A stretch of 64,000 bases of DNA from Impatiens glandulifera. Its lineage: Eukaryota; Streptophyta; Magnoliopsida; Ericales; Balsaminaceae. Position 1 is the stretch's first letter. The number at the start of each line of letters is the position of its first letter. Positions 8,733 through 20,346 of the stretch are shown here, in pieces. The notes under the pieces were generated by a model that ran no database searches, was not told the origin of the DNA, and saw only the letters and a program-made list of their open reading frames with translations. The translations under genes were made by a program, and so were the position numbers. Where the stretch lies: assembly GCF_907164915.1 (NCBI RefSeq), contig NC_061867.1, forward strand, positions 31,121,751 through 31,185,750, read 5' to 3'.

Positions 8733-11700
8733 ATGGCGAAGAAAATCACGCTCGGTCACTGTACTTTGCAGGTGGACTTTCCATCGGTGTACTCCTTTGA
8801 TCAGCCGGAGGGGGTGAAGATGTTCCAAACCCTAGAATATTATGGGTTGAGGAAATATCTGGGCGGACCGTTCATCTTCTATGAAGATGAAGTTCGCGAG
8901 TTCTTCAAAACGGCAGTTATGGTGGATGATTCCATCGTAGCAACCGTTAACGGAAAAGAGATCTCTTTTGATGAAGCGGTGTATGCGGAGTTTTTTGAAC
9001 TTCCAACGGAGGGTCATCTGTTCGACTTGGTGCTCCCTTCAGAAATTATGGAGGAAATGAAGACTTCCTTCTCCGCTGACGGTTCTAAGATCCATGTGAA
9101 TGGATATAAGAAGGTATTCAAACCCCACTTTATTCTCCTAAACGACGTGGTGGCGAAGGCGCTGCAGGGGAAGGTCGGCTCTTTCAATCTCTATAGTCAA
9201 GACTGTTTTGACTATATGTGCGCCATTTCTAAAGGAATCCAAGTAAATTGGGGTCATACCCTGTTTCAGAATCTGTGTTACTCTATCAGCCAGACGAACA
9301 AGGAGAGTATCATGTATGCGGCTCAACTGAGCCACCTGTTGAAGTTTTTGGGGGTTCCTGTTGGTGAACCGACACAGATTAACTCTGCAAGAGTTTTTAC
9401 TGCTTCTACGGTGGACAAAACTCTGATTAGGGTGAAGAACAACCTAGAGTCTACATCTGGGGCATCTAGTTTCAAGACTGGTGGAAGGCCTTCCACCCGA
9501 TCAAAGCCCTCTACTTCTATTGTGTCAACAGGGGCAAATAGAACCAGAACTGTGAATGAATCAAAGGCCAGTTCCTCCAGCATGAAGAGTCCAAGTCAGA
9601 AGGACACAGAATCTGTCGATTCAAGGGTGAAGCAAGGTCCAAGCGTACTTGCTGTAACCCCGATGACATCATTATCTACTCCCTCAACCTTCTTGAGGAA
9701 ACCTTCGAGGTCTTGTGCCTCAAAGGAGAAGAAGACAAAGGCGCCCCCCGCGCGTCTAAATCTGCTAAGGTAACGTCTTCTAAATCTTTGGTTGCTGTGC
9801 CAAAATTTGTTGTTCCCGAAGTGGAACAAGTTGAATCTGTTTTCTCTCCCTTGAGAGAATCTGCTGAAGGGCCTGTTGTTGAGTTAGTCGGTCCAAATGT
9901 TGAATCTATTAACAGGGCGGAGTCCCCTGTTACTCAATCTGATCATGTAGCCGTCGGCACTACAAAGTCGTCTATGCCAGAACAAGGTGCTGTTTCTAAC
10001 TTTGTCGCTGATGAACCCATCATTCCCGCTCCCAAGGATTCCTTGGTGGTCGGAAAAATTGTTTGTAAAGAGCTTCCTGCTGAGCTCTGTTTGAAACCTC
10101 AATCGGCCTTCGAACTGTTGCGGGCCAGGAAAGGGACAAAAGGAATTGTTATTGGTGAACCAAGACCAGCTCCAAAACCTATAGAGGTTGTTGGAAAAGG
10201 GAAGTTTACTGCTTTTAAAGCTCCTAAGAAGGTGTCTGAAGCAAGAGGAATCGTTGATCTCATTTTGAATCAAGTAAAGGTTCTTTCATCTGAAAAGTTA
10301 GGAATCTATGATTCCTGGTGTACTGATAGGCTGTCCTCTAAATACAACGATTCTCTATCCAATGCTACGATAACGAAAGAATGGAAGAAGAGAGTGGCAA
10401 ATGAGAAGAAAGTCCTGAAATTGGCAAGAACTTCAGATGTGGGTGAAGCGTTGAACAAAAGGGAACTGGTGGAAGCTTGCATTCTTGGGAAAACCTTGTT
10501 TCCAATATATGAAGCCAGGAAAGCAAAATTCAACCCTGACGCAAGAGGAGCTGTTGTTGAAGGCAAAGTGCTAAAGAAGTTGAATGATATCATGGAAAGC
10601 TATGTTTCTGCTACTTCCAGATACATTCATGGCGCCAATTGCTCTGGCGCAGAACCGCTCAACGAAGAAGAGGCAATGGATATTCCGAACGCTGATGAAT
10701 CAGATGCTGCTCTCCTGATCAAATTCAGGAATCTTTCTGCCGAAGAGAGACGCATTCAAGATCATCCTGTTCAAGAGCTTCCTAATGAAGAAAAGGGAAT
10801 GGTGAATGTTCAAGAGCCTGAACAAGCTCTTGTGACAAATGTTGAAGAAGCGATCTTAGAAGATGTAGCTGAGGAGGCTTTAAAGCTCCTATTGAAGAAG
10901 ATGTGTTTATAACCCCTGTTGCGAGAACATAGGGTGTTCAAGAAAAACTGGCCGAGATAACTCATCCAGAGACTGCAAGAACTGAGGGGGAACCCTCTAA
11001 AGAGAAGAATGATGAAGAAGAAAGTTCCTCATCTGAGGAGGAACAGGATGAGCAACCAAAGGCTGTTAAGACCTACCTATTTCCTGATGGTGTTGTGGGA
11101 AGTGTTCACGAAAACATAACCACTCCCCGTCACTTTTCTGGAAGCCTGCTCGAAATTTTGAAAGGGCACAAAGAGAAATTGACGAAGAAGAGGCACAAGA
11201 GAAAGCGGCTAAGGATGCTTAAGTAAATCAGCCTGATCAATCCTTACAGATTCATACAAACTTTGAACCTATTCAAAGTATGGCTGTAGAGTCTGAAGAA
11301 GTGTCTTCTCACGAAGGTCCATCTGCTGGAGGAGATAAAATGTTAAAATCAATGAGGTCTATGCTCTCCTCAATGCAGAAGACTATGTGTCAGCCAATGA
11401 TCTCTAGGGAAGAAGAAAGGGCGAATTTCAGCAACATCTTCAATATCCTAACTGAGCTGGATAAGACCCTGAAAATGAATACGTATGAGACCCATGTCTC
11501 AAATGTAAAGTTTTCAAAATTTCAACAGGAAAGCTTCAATCACCACAGTGAACTACTTAATATTGAGAGGCACTTCAATGATGAACGCCACAAGGAAACC
11601 TTGGATGAATTCAGTTTAGTGAAAAATCAGCTGGTAGAAATGCAAGGTTGCATGAACAGAAATGACAATGAACGACAAGCTTTTGCTGAGACCAATGCCA

Positions 11701-12077
11701 GGAAGTTTCAAGCGAAAGAGGATGCTTTGAATAATGCTGAAAATGCTCAACCTCGACCAATTCAAGGTGAATCAAGCAGAAGGAACGATGGTGTAGCAAC
11801 TGGGACCAGATCCAGGCGGGCCCCAAGTTCTGATGACAATCCTAGGACAACCAAGAGAGGTGGTGCTCGAAGTGGTTCTGAGCGTGGCGGAAGAAGCGGT
11901 GGTGGCCGAAGTAGGCTATCTAATGATGATCAAGGTGGACGTGGCAGTGTTGCTGAGCGTGGAGGAAGATCGAATGCAGGAGGTCGTGTTGGTCGCGGCT
12001 ATCCTCATTTCATGAACATGCTTCCCGGGAAAGAAATGAGTCCAACCGAACCTCGAGTGAAAAGGGAAGAACAATGA
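8733..12077 (+). pseudogene. Element A accessory gene (plant-transposon-protein-like domain plus RGG tail)
   Basis: I do not know its function. The first ~225 residues (8733-9410) form a conserved domain shared with B, C and the three D copies. Marks are LQVDFPSVYSFD, a VREFF...DDSIVATVNG block, FELPTEG, FILLNDVVAKALQGK, ISKGIQVNWG and FLGVPVGEP. It resembles domains annotated in plants as putative plant transposon protein (from memory). A Ser/Thr/Lys-rich linker, a GEPRPAPKP motif, a Lys-rich helical part and a Glu-rich segment follow. Next is a weak coiled coil, and then a C-terminal RGG/GGR-rich tail (11790-12000) ending PRVKREEQ. No signal peptide or membrane segment is seen, so it is not a classical Env. 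Breaks: frame shifts near 9745 and 10895, TAG near 10930, TAA near 11222. About 1,100 codons in total. Confidence 0.7.
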
Positions 12078-12240
12078 TCTATCCTCTTTTACTCTACTTA
12101 ACTTATTGAACATGGTTTTTGATCAGTTTTTTCGAATACTGGCTCTTTTGAATGATTGGTGTAAGTGAACAAGTTGTTTATTTATTTATTGGATGAATTC
12201 ATGTCTTGTTGTATGTATGTAGGTTTGCAATTTCTTCATC
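12078..12240 (+). other. 3' untranslated region of the element A accessory gene
   Basis: T-rich, no ORF. It leads directly into the polypurine tract and corresponds to 50621-50787 in element B. Confidence 0.5.
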
Positions 12241-12254
12241 AAAAAGGGGGAAAT
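12241..12254 (+). other. Element A polypurine tract
   Basis: AAAAAGGGGGAAAT sits immediately before the TG of the 3' LTR and is identical in element B (50788-50801). Confidence 0.85.
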
Positions 12255-14293
12255 TGTTGGGTCAAATTATTTTGACTAAGTGTTGAAATAATTTATCCCC
12301 TGATATTTTGATGAAGAAATAATTTATAAGTTTTAATACAGTATTGAGACAGCATGTCTCTAGATTTGGATCTAATGAGGGCCATTAGATCGATCTTGAT
12401 TTTCATTCGCATTGAATTAGACGTACAGTCTAACTCATCAGAATTAGACGTGTAAGTTTAATAGATGTGTAAAGAATTAGACGGATAGTCTAATGAATAC
12501 ACGAAATCAGACGGATAGTCTAATGGAATTAGACGTGAGTCTAATAGAATTAGACTTACAGTCTAACTCATCGGAGTTAGACGTGTAAGTCTAATAGATG
12601 TGTAAAGAATTAGACGGATAGTCTAATGAATACACGAAATTAGACGGATAGTCTAATGGAATTAGACGTGAGTCTAATAGAATTAGACGTACAGTCTAAC
12701 TCATCGGAGTTAGATGTGTAATTCTAATAGACGTAAAGAATTAGACGGGTTGTCTAATTAGTGAAAGTTAGACGTGAGTTTAACTCCTTCAGATTAGTCT
12801 AAGGTAGAACCGGAATTAGACGTGGAAGTCTAACTCAATGGAGTTAGACGTGCCGGTCTATTGGTTATGTAATAATTAAACGGGTTGTCTAATTAGTGAA
12901 AGTTAGACGTGAGTCTAACTCCTTCAGATTAGTCTGAGGTAGAACCAAAATTAGACGTGGCAGTCTAACTCAGTGGAGTTAGACGTGTCGGTCTAATGGT
13001 TATGTAATAATTAGACGGGTTGTCTAATTAGTGAAAGTTAGACGTGAGTCTAACTCCTTTAGATTAGTCTGAGGTAGAACCGGAATTAGACGTGACAGTC
13101 TAACTCAGTGGAGTTAGACGTACCCGTCTAATGGTTATGTAATAATTAGACGGGTTGTCTAATTAGTGAAAGTTAGACGTAAGTCTAACTCCTTCAGACT
13201 GGTCTGAGGTAGAACCACAATTAGACGTGGTAGTCTAACTCAATGGAGTTAGATGTACCCGTCTAATGGTTATTGTAATTAGACGCGAGTCTAATTCTAT
13301 TAGACCAGGCGGTCTAATAGACGTTCTCATTAAAAGAAGTTGACTTATTTCATTAGACTGATTTTCTCAAATCCGTCTAACTGAAATACGTCTAATGCTC
13401 TGTTTAAGTAGTACGCTTGAATCTAGCATTTCTGCTACCCACGTGCTATAGCTGTACCCTACTCTTGCTCCACTTTCCAGTGAAGATTAGTACAACAACT
13501 ATATGCATCCAATCAAGGAATGCCACGTAAGAGAATTTTCTTCACATTACCCGTTTTGTAGGTACATCCCTGATGGAATATACGGCGCACTACTAGTTCG
13601 GTACGGCCACGATCCTTGCCCTCAGAACCTACTGTGTATAATGGAGGCTTTCCAATTGAAGAGCTCCACGTATCATTCTTGAAGATTCGACTGTTAGCTC
13701 CTACTCAGTATTTAATCAATCGTAAGGGCAACGGACAATTTGTCTCACGAATCAACCTATCGGTTTTTCAAGCAATCTTACGAACAAGCAATCTGATTTT
13801 GTAGAGAGAGACTACTCAATCATCTTTCTTACTGGACTTATTCTGTGAAGCTTCTTTCTGATTGTACTGTGTGTGAATCGAGAGAGAGAGCTTGAATCAA
13901 AACACCATTAGCTGAGTGATATTCTTCATCTTCTTGTAATTGAACAGAAAGTATTCTGTTCAATAGTGAGCTAAGTGTGTGTGTAAACTGTATTTGATTC
14001 TCATCATATAGTGAATCCTTCCGGTGATTAGAAGAAGGGGTGACGTAGGAGAGTTTCTCCGAACATCCATAAACAAACTGCTGTGTTCTTCATTTTTGTC
14101 ATATTTTCATATTTTATCTTCTGCTTCAAACCCAAGTAAACAATTCCGCCTTGAATCTGTTTCAAGTGTTTACACAAGTTTGCGTAGAATAGAAACAGAT
14201 ATTAATCCCTAACAGGATTTCTATCAAACCGTTTTTTGTAAGCCTTCATCATTAGCCAGACCCCCATCTCTATTGATAAAGCTGATCCTATCA
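12255..14293 (+). repeat. Element A 3' LTR, 2,039 bp
   Basis: Runs TGTTGGGTCA...TCCTATCA. The order is a unique ~160-bp start, palindrome array (12414-13400), TATTTAAT near 13708, hairpin 1 (14048-14060), hairpin 2 (14150-14166), then the end. The gypsy protease sequence resumes at 14294. Confidence 0.85.
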
Positions 14294-14645
14294 AAGGTAT
14301 TGTGCGAGTATTGTCTTCCTCTAGAATGTACATCATATTGGTAGAAGGGAGTAGGATGGCATTTACATTGTCTAGGAACTCTATGCCGAGAACCATTTTG
14401 TAGTCGTCCATGTCAATAATGGAGAAATCCAGAAGGCCAGTCCACTCCCCCAAGTTGATCTTTACATTACGAGCAACTCCAGAAGTTGCACTTGGTGCCG
14501 AGTTGACTGCTTTAAGCCACCCTTTCTCCTTAGTGTACCGGATTCCTAGTCTTCCTGCCTCCTTTACCTCTAGAAAGTTGTTGTTGGCTCCCGTTTCCAA
14601 CAAAGCTTTAACCATGTGGTTTCTTACTTTAGTTTCCACAAATAT
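14294..14645 (-). pseudogene. Gypsy protease remnant
   Basis: The minus strand continues from gag in the same frame after a TGA. It has a retropepsin-like fold signature (VKALLETGANNNFL, later MVLGIEFL and MYILEE). The catalytic Asp-Thr-Gly is Glu-Thr-Gly here, so the enzyme would be inactive. The frame runs into element A's LTR at 14293, where the true protein ends. Confidence 0.7.
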
Positions 14646-15956
14646 TCATCCTTTCTTCGTGGACTTTGGCTCATTAAACTTTGATGTAACATCACTTATT
14701 AGGTTTAACGACCCCAGTCGAGCTTCATCGTGAGGGTGTTCTTGCTCCTCCATCAATGCTGATAGTTTGTTCTTCATAGGGAACTCTCTTGCTCTATATG
14801 ACCCTTCACAAAAGAAACACTTTATCCGGGGTTTCTCTCCACATTTCTCATCCCGATCTTCTCTACCATTGAGTTTGGTAGACTTAATTGGGTCTTCATT
14901 GTTGTAGATATGGTTTCCACCATTTCCTCCCTTGTCATTCCTCTCATAGGTCGACTTTGATTTCTCCTGCCTTCTCATTTCGAAAAGTGATTCAGCCACG
15001 ACAATAGAGGTGTTTAGATCTTGGACACCACGTCGTTCCAACTCCAGCTTCGCCCACATTTGTAGACAATCAGTGAAGGAAAACAAGGCTTCGTCGTTTG
15101 AGTAATTAGGGATTTCAAGGAGAGTGGCGATGAACTCCTTGACATACTCCTTAGTACTCCCTCTGTGTGAGAGCCGCCGCAACTTGGCCCTTACTTCTCG
15201 AATGACATTTTCTGAATAGAACTGTCTCTTAAGTTCCTCCTTGAATTCACTCCAGGTATTGATCGAACATAGACCTCTTTCTATGTCACTACTTCTTCTC
15301 CTCCACCACAGCATTGCGGTGTCTTTTAGGTATGTCGTGGCAGTATCTATCTTCCTCGCCTCTTCTACTAGGCCGAGTGTTTTGAAATACTGGTCCAGAC
15401 TCCATAAGAAGTATTCAATCTCCTTCGCATTCCTCTCGCCTAAATACGCTTTAGGCATTGGAACGTCTATCCTTATCGGATTGGGGACTCCTATAAGCGC
15501 GCGTCCGCACTCTTGCGCAACTTTCTTCTTGAGTAACGCCACATCCTCTTCAGTAGCTTGTAATTTAGATGACATTACCTCGAATTTCTCGGTCAAGGTA
15601 TTGATTTCACCAAGGAGGGTCTTCTCCAGAATCTGAGTTTGCTATTGACATTTGAACAAGCCTTCGTTCAGGGCACCTTGAATTCCTTCTCGGAGCTCGT
15701 CTCTATCCTTCTCAAGCTCGGCAATGTGTTCCTCTAGGTCCCCGACATTATCTTGTCTGTACGCCACGGTGAGTTATACCTTCTCCTGCCTGGCGATAAT
15801 ATCAACGATAGCGTCTCTTGATCTTTCTCTTTCTTTGGTAGCTTTGGTTCCTCTCGCCTGAACTTTGCGAGAGTTCCTACTATCTTCTCCGGTCCCGTGG
15901 GGAAGATTCTCTACTTCATCCACGACCTTTGAATTTTCTTCCGATCTCTTCGTCAT
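14646..15956 (-). pseudogene. gag: Gypsy gag
   Basis: The start at 15956 lies just inside the primer site. The N-terminus is charged and likely helical. The central Retrotrans_gag domain shows TATTYLKDTAMLWWRRR and FKEELKRQFY. At the C-terminus the zinc knuckle reads CFFCEGSYRAREFP, with the metal-binding His and last Cys replaced. Two in-frame stops (near 15774 and 15641) interrupt the first third, and the rest (15596-14646) is open. Gag and protease share one frame, as in many chromoviruses. The particle protein would package the element RNA. Confidence 0.75.
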
Positions 15957-15960
15957 TTTA

Positions 15961-15972
15961 GCTCTGATACTA
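15961..15972 (-). other. Gypsy primer binding site
   Basis: The minus strand reads TAGTATCAGAGC, matching the Met-tRNA complement with one mismatch, next to the 5' LTR at 15975. Confidence 0.75.
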
Positions 15973-15974
15973 AT

Positions 15975-16531
15975 TGTCACGAGTTCAGTCTTTTCACTGA
16001 CGGTTTGTGCGACACTAGTTACGATCTTCGCAAGAACGAGTAACTAGTTAGCCTTACTCGACGTAACCCTCGACGTTTAATATAATTGACACAAGAATTC
16101 TAGAGAGAGAGTAACACTTACAAAGAATAATATTATATCACTTGAATACTTGGTGATTTACAATGAAATACCTCACAGGTATTTATAGGACTAATTCTAG
16201 TTATTACATTAATGACACACTAATTTAGAGCATTCCTTATAAGTGTCAATCGGTGATGCACTAATTTAGGGATTCCTTCTAATTGTCAATTAATTATGGA
16301 CTAATCAAGGACATTCCTTTTAAGTATCAATTAGTGATGCGCTAATTAAGGACATGCCTTTCAACTCTCAATTAGTGATGCGTTAATCAAGCACCTGCCT
16401 TCCAGCTAGAATATTCCTTGCATTGGGCTTAAGCGGTCTTAAGCCTCCTCCTCTTCTTGGGTCAGGAAGATTGGGTCGTGACATACTCCTTAAGCCTCCT
16501 CTTCTTGGGCAAGGAAGATTGGGTCGTGACA
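15975..16531 (-). repeat. Gypsy 5' LTR
   Basis: 557 bp, the same length as the left LTR. TGTCACGAGT...GGTCGTGACA in plus orientation. The following CAAT matches the bases before the left LTR. Confidence 0.85.
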
Positions 16532-17129
16532 CAATTCATGCAAAAAACAAGACCAAACTGCGTTGCGCGTGAAAGGTCAACGCACATAGAGGAGATCAAC
16601 CATCATCAATCACCCTCACACAGCCGCGTTTGGAGGATACAAGATCAGTGTCATTTTAGCCCTAGATGCATGGGCTCATTTAAAAATTGTTGAAATCATA
16701 TCTGATTGGTTACCAAATTAGTTAATTTAAAAGGGGAAAAAACCTCATTACGTTTAGATCATTTTCCTTACGCTCTCATAGACTCTAGTGGCCATAAGCA
16801 ACGAATTGTGACTAAGAAGTGAAATATGATTAATGGATTTTGTCTACGCTTGGCGTCTCGAGTCTTTGGCGTTAACCTTCTGTCTAGGCTTCCGTTTGGT
16901 CTTGCTCATTCCGCGCTTAAGCTAAGTGTGGTCTAGAGACGGTTTGATTTGGACCAGACGACTTTGGTCATGTTTGACATTCTTCACGACATTTAATATA
17001 TATAAATATAAATTTATTTATTTATTTTTATCTACAAAATAAATTAATAAACCTAACATTTATTTTTGCTTATTCTGTTCTATTTATTAATTTATTTGTG
17101 TATTTTAGAGTTTTAATTTTATTTTAAAA
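16532..17129. other. Intergenic flank, unassigned
   Basis: Resumes the target sequence of the gypsy insertion. Moderately GC-rich to about 16980, then AT-rich. I see no gene, promoter or repeat I can name. Confidence 0.5.
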
Positions 17130-17615
17130 TTTAAATGGCTACAACATTCTTTCTCAAATAATTATTTAATTTATGAATGCTCTTAATTTAATTATTTTTT
17201 GATAGATTAATGCAACATTTTCCTAAATAATTATTAAATTTATTTTTGTCGTTTTAAATTAATTATTTTGGGATAAATGAATACAACATTTTTTTAAATA
17301 GTTATTTAATTTTTCTTTGGCCGCTAAATTAATTATTTTGAGATAAATGAATACAAAAATTTTGCTTAATAATTATTTAATTTATTTTTTGTCATTAAAT
17401 TAATTATTTGAGATAATTGTATACAACATGTTTTCTAAATAATTATTGAATTTATTTTTGGCCTTTGAATTAATTACATTGAAATAATGAATATAACATT
17501 TTCTAAATATAATATTATTTAATTTAGAGGCCTTTGAATTAATTATCTGGAATAAATGAATACAACATATTTCATAAATAATTATTTAATTTATTTTAAA
17601 TCCCTTTTCGAGTCT
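17130..17615 (+). repeat. AT-rich tandem repeat, about 7 copies of ~70 bp
   Basis: The unit contains ATACAACATTTT, AAATAATTATTTAATTTATT and a following TTAATTATTTTG. Copies start near 17140, 17211, 17282, 17352, 17421, 17492 and 17561. Copies are diverged. The array lies about 0.7 kb upstream of the LBD exon. Confidence 0.65.
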
Positions 17616-18345
17616 TATAATATTTTAAATTATTTAATTTTCTATAAATTTGGTAAATTAATTTTCTTTTAAAACGCTGGGTTCCGCAACTCTTTTGAAA
17701 TCTCCGCGAGTTAATTATCTTCTCGTCTCACGAATTCGAACTTAGGACCTTATTGAGACTGAATAATTAAATTTTAGTGTATACCCGGTCTAAAGCGACA
17801 AGATATAAGTGATTAGGGATTAGTGCTTAGATGAAGAGTAAAAATAATTTGACGTTTTGTTAGTGAGACTCGTTTTGTGTATGATCTTTAGTTTAATCTC
17901 CGTGATAAACACCAAGTTGTGGCTAGAGTTTTTGATTTCATCTATAGAAGAAGTTTTTTGTTTGCCATTTTTGTTGTTATTTTTGTTTTTGTTTTATTTT
18001 GTTGACAAAACTTTTTGAAATAATTATTTGAAATAAATATTAAAAAATATATATATATTTTAAAATCTACTTTATAAAAATAAAATAAAAGATATTAGAA
18101 TACTAATTTTGAAATATAGATGATGTGATAACAATATTTTATGAAAAAATTCTAAAATATCAAAGATAAATAGTATTTAATTACAACCAATGACACAATT
18201 TTCTTTTTCTATCCCTTCACTTTACAAGAAAAAAGAAATCTACCAACCCTCAACAATCTAAAAAAACACACATATAAGATAATTATTATTCATCCTAAGT
18301 TTTTACCTAAAAAAAACTCCAACTTCTCTTAGGAAACAATAAATA
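17616..18345 (+). promoter_or_regulatory. Upstream region and core promoter of the LBD gene
   Basis: AT-rich, no ORF. A TATA-like TATAAG at 18273-18278 lies about 70 bp before the ATG, with an A-rich leader between. No other motif is distinctive. Confidence 0.4.
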
Positions 18346-18648
18346 ATGTGCACCGAGACCAATTCCAGCGCCAAAATTATTATTAGACCATGCGGAGCAT
18401 GTAGATACTTACGAAAGAAATGCCTCGACAATTGTATATTCGCACCTTACTTTGATTCCGATCAAGGAACCGCCAATTTCGCGTCGATTCATAAGATTTT
18501 CGGAGCAAGCAACGTTACAAAACTTCTAGCGAATATTCCGATCGACAAACGGCCAGAGGCAATTAGGACTTTAAACTATGAAGCTCATGCTCGTCTCCAA
18601 GATCCTATCTATGGTTGCGTATCTCAAATCTTTGGTCTCCAAAATCAG
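18346..18648 (+). CDS. LBD: LOB-domain (LBD/ASL) transcription factor, exon 1
   Basis: 101 codons ending at a consensus donor (CAG at 18646-18648, then GTACTT), the usual position of the single LBD intron. It contains the zinc-binding C-block [15 protein letters not shown], and [20 protein letters not shown] leads into the GAS block [30 protein letters not shown] and [15 protein letters not shown] open the leucine-zipper-like coil. All conserved residues are present, so the domain looks functional. The sequence is nearest to the class I LBD18/LBD30 type as I recall it (nuclear DNA-binding regulators of vascular and lateral-organ development). Without splicing, the frame runs on to a stop at 18685-18687. 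No second exon is visible, and the 500-N gap and a pile of retroelements follow. It is either a gene with its 3' part in the gap or a truncated copy. Confidence 0.85.
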
Positions 18649-19503
<855 letters not shown>

Positions 19504-19565
19504 TTGTTATGTACTAATATATATGTTGTCTGTTTTCTTAATTCATTTTATTTGAAATTTTTATT

Positions 19566-20065
19566 NNNNNNNNNNNNNNNNNNNNNNNNNNNNNNNNNNN
19601 NNNNNNNNNNNNNNNNNNNNNNNNNNNNNNNNNNNNNNNNNNNNNNNNNNNNNNNNNNNNNNNNNNNNNNNNNNNNNNNNNNNNNNNNNNNNNNNNNNNN
19701 NNNNNNNNNNNNNNNNNNNNNNNNNNNNNNNNNNNNNNNNNNNNNNNNNNNNNNNNNNNNNNNNNNNNNNNNNNNNNNNNNNNNNNNNNNNNNNNNNNNN
19801 NNNNNNNNNNNNNNNNNNNNNNNNNNNNNNNNNNNNNNNNNNNNNNNNNNNNNNNNNNNNNNNNNNNNNNNNNNNNNNNNNNNNNNNNNNNNNNNNNNNN
19901 NNNNNNNNNNNNNNNNNNNNNNNNNNNNNNNNNNNNNNNNNNNNNNNNNNNNNNNNNNNNNNNNNNNNNNNNNNNNNNNNNNNNNNNNNNNNNNNNNNNN
20001 NNNNNNNNNNNNNNNNNNNNNNNNNNNNNNNNNNNNNNNNNNNNNNNNNNNNNNNNNNNNNNNNN
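19566..20065. other. Assembly gap, 500 N
   Basis: Exactly 500 N, probably a fixed-size scaffold gap. The microsatellite on its left likely caused it. Confidence 0.99.
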
Positions 20066-20346
20066 CGAGTTAGATTGCACGTCTAATTCCGGTTCTACTT
20101 CAGACTTGTATGAAGGAATTAGACTACACGTCTAACTTTCTCTTTCTATTAGACTGTACGTCTAACTCCACAAGTTAGACTGCACGTCTAATTACGGTTC
20201 TACTTCAGACTTTACTAAAGGAGTTAGACTACACGTCTAACTTTCTCTTTCTATTAGACTGCACGTCTAATTACAGTTCTACTCCAGACTTGTCGAAAGG
20301 AGTTAGACTACACGTCTAACATTCTATTTCTATTAGACTGCACGTC
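20066..20346 (-). repeat. Element E LTR, left fragment
   Basis: Minus-strand LTR of the A/B superfamily. It holds dyads such as TTAGACTGCACGTCTAA and the marker pair TTCAGACTTG...AAGGAGTTAGACT. It continues at 35282 once element D is removed. Its U5 end lies in the gap. Confidence 0.75.

Larger units (their letters stand above)
4067..14293 (+). mobile_element. Element A: pol-less copia/Sirevirus-type LTR retrotransposon with accessory gene
   Basis: Layout: 5' LTR (truncated at its start), Met-tRNA primer site, gag, internal promoter, about 1,100-codon accessory gene, polypurine tract, 3' LTR. No protease, integrase, reverse transcriptase or RNase H is present. The 3' end is clean (CTATCA at 14293, then AAGGT). 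At the left, the first ~160 bp of LTR and any TSD are lost. Element B has the same gag-accessory junction, so the pol-less form is a lineage trait, not a private deletion. Mobilisation would need proteins in trans from a relative with pol. Confidence 0.85.
3282..16531 (-). mobile_element. Ty3/gypsy (chromovirus-like) element, interrupted by element A
   Basis: Two 557-bp LTRs (3282-3838 and 15975-16531) with TG...CA ends are flanked by CAAT on both outer sides (3278-3281 and 16532-16535), so both LTRs belong to one insertion. The right LTR is preceded by a Met-tRNA primer site on the minus strand, and the left LTR is followed by a polypurine complement. Gag and protease lie at 14294-15956, and only the last part of pol at 3839-4066. 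The rest of pol and the 5' end of element A are missing at the left junction, which suggests a secondary deletion after A inserted. Confidence 0.85.

Noticed and set aside
8733..12077. Envelope gene of a plant retrovirus
   Set aside because: It is in env-like position, but has no signal peptide or membrane span and carries an RGG tail.
14410..14733. 107-codon plus-strand ORF
   Set aside because: It is the antisense of gypsy protease and gag.
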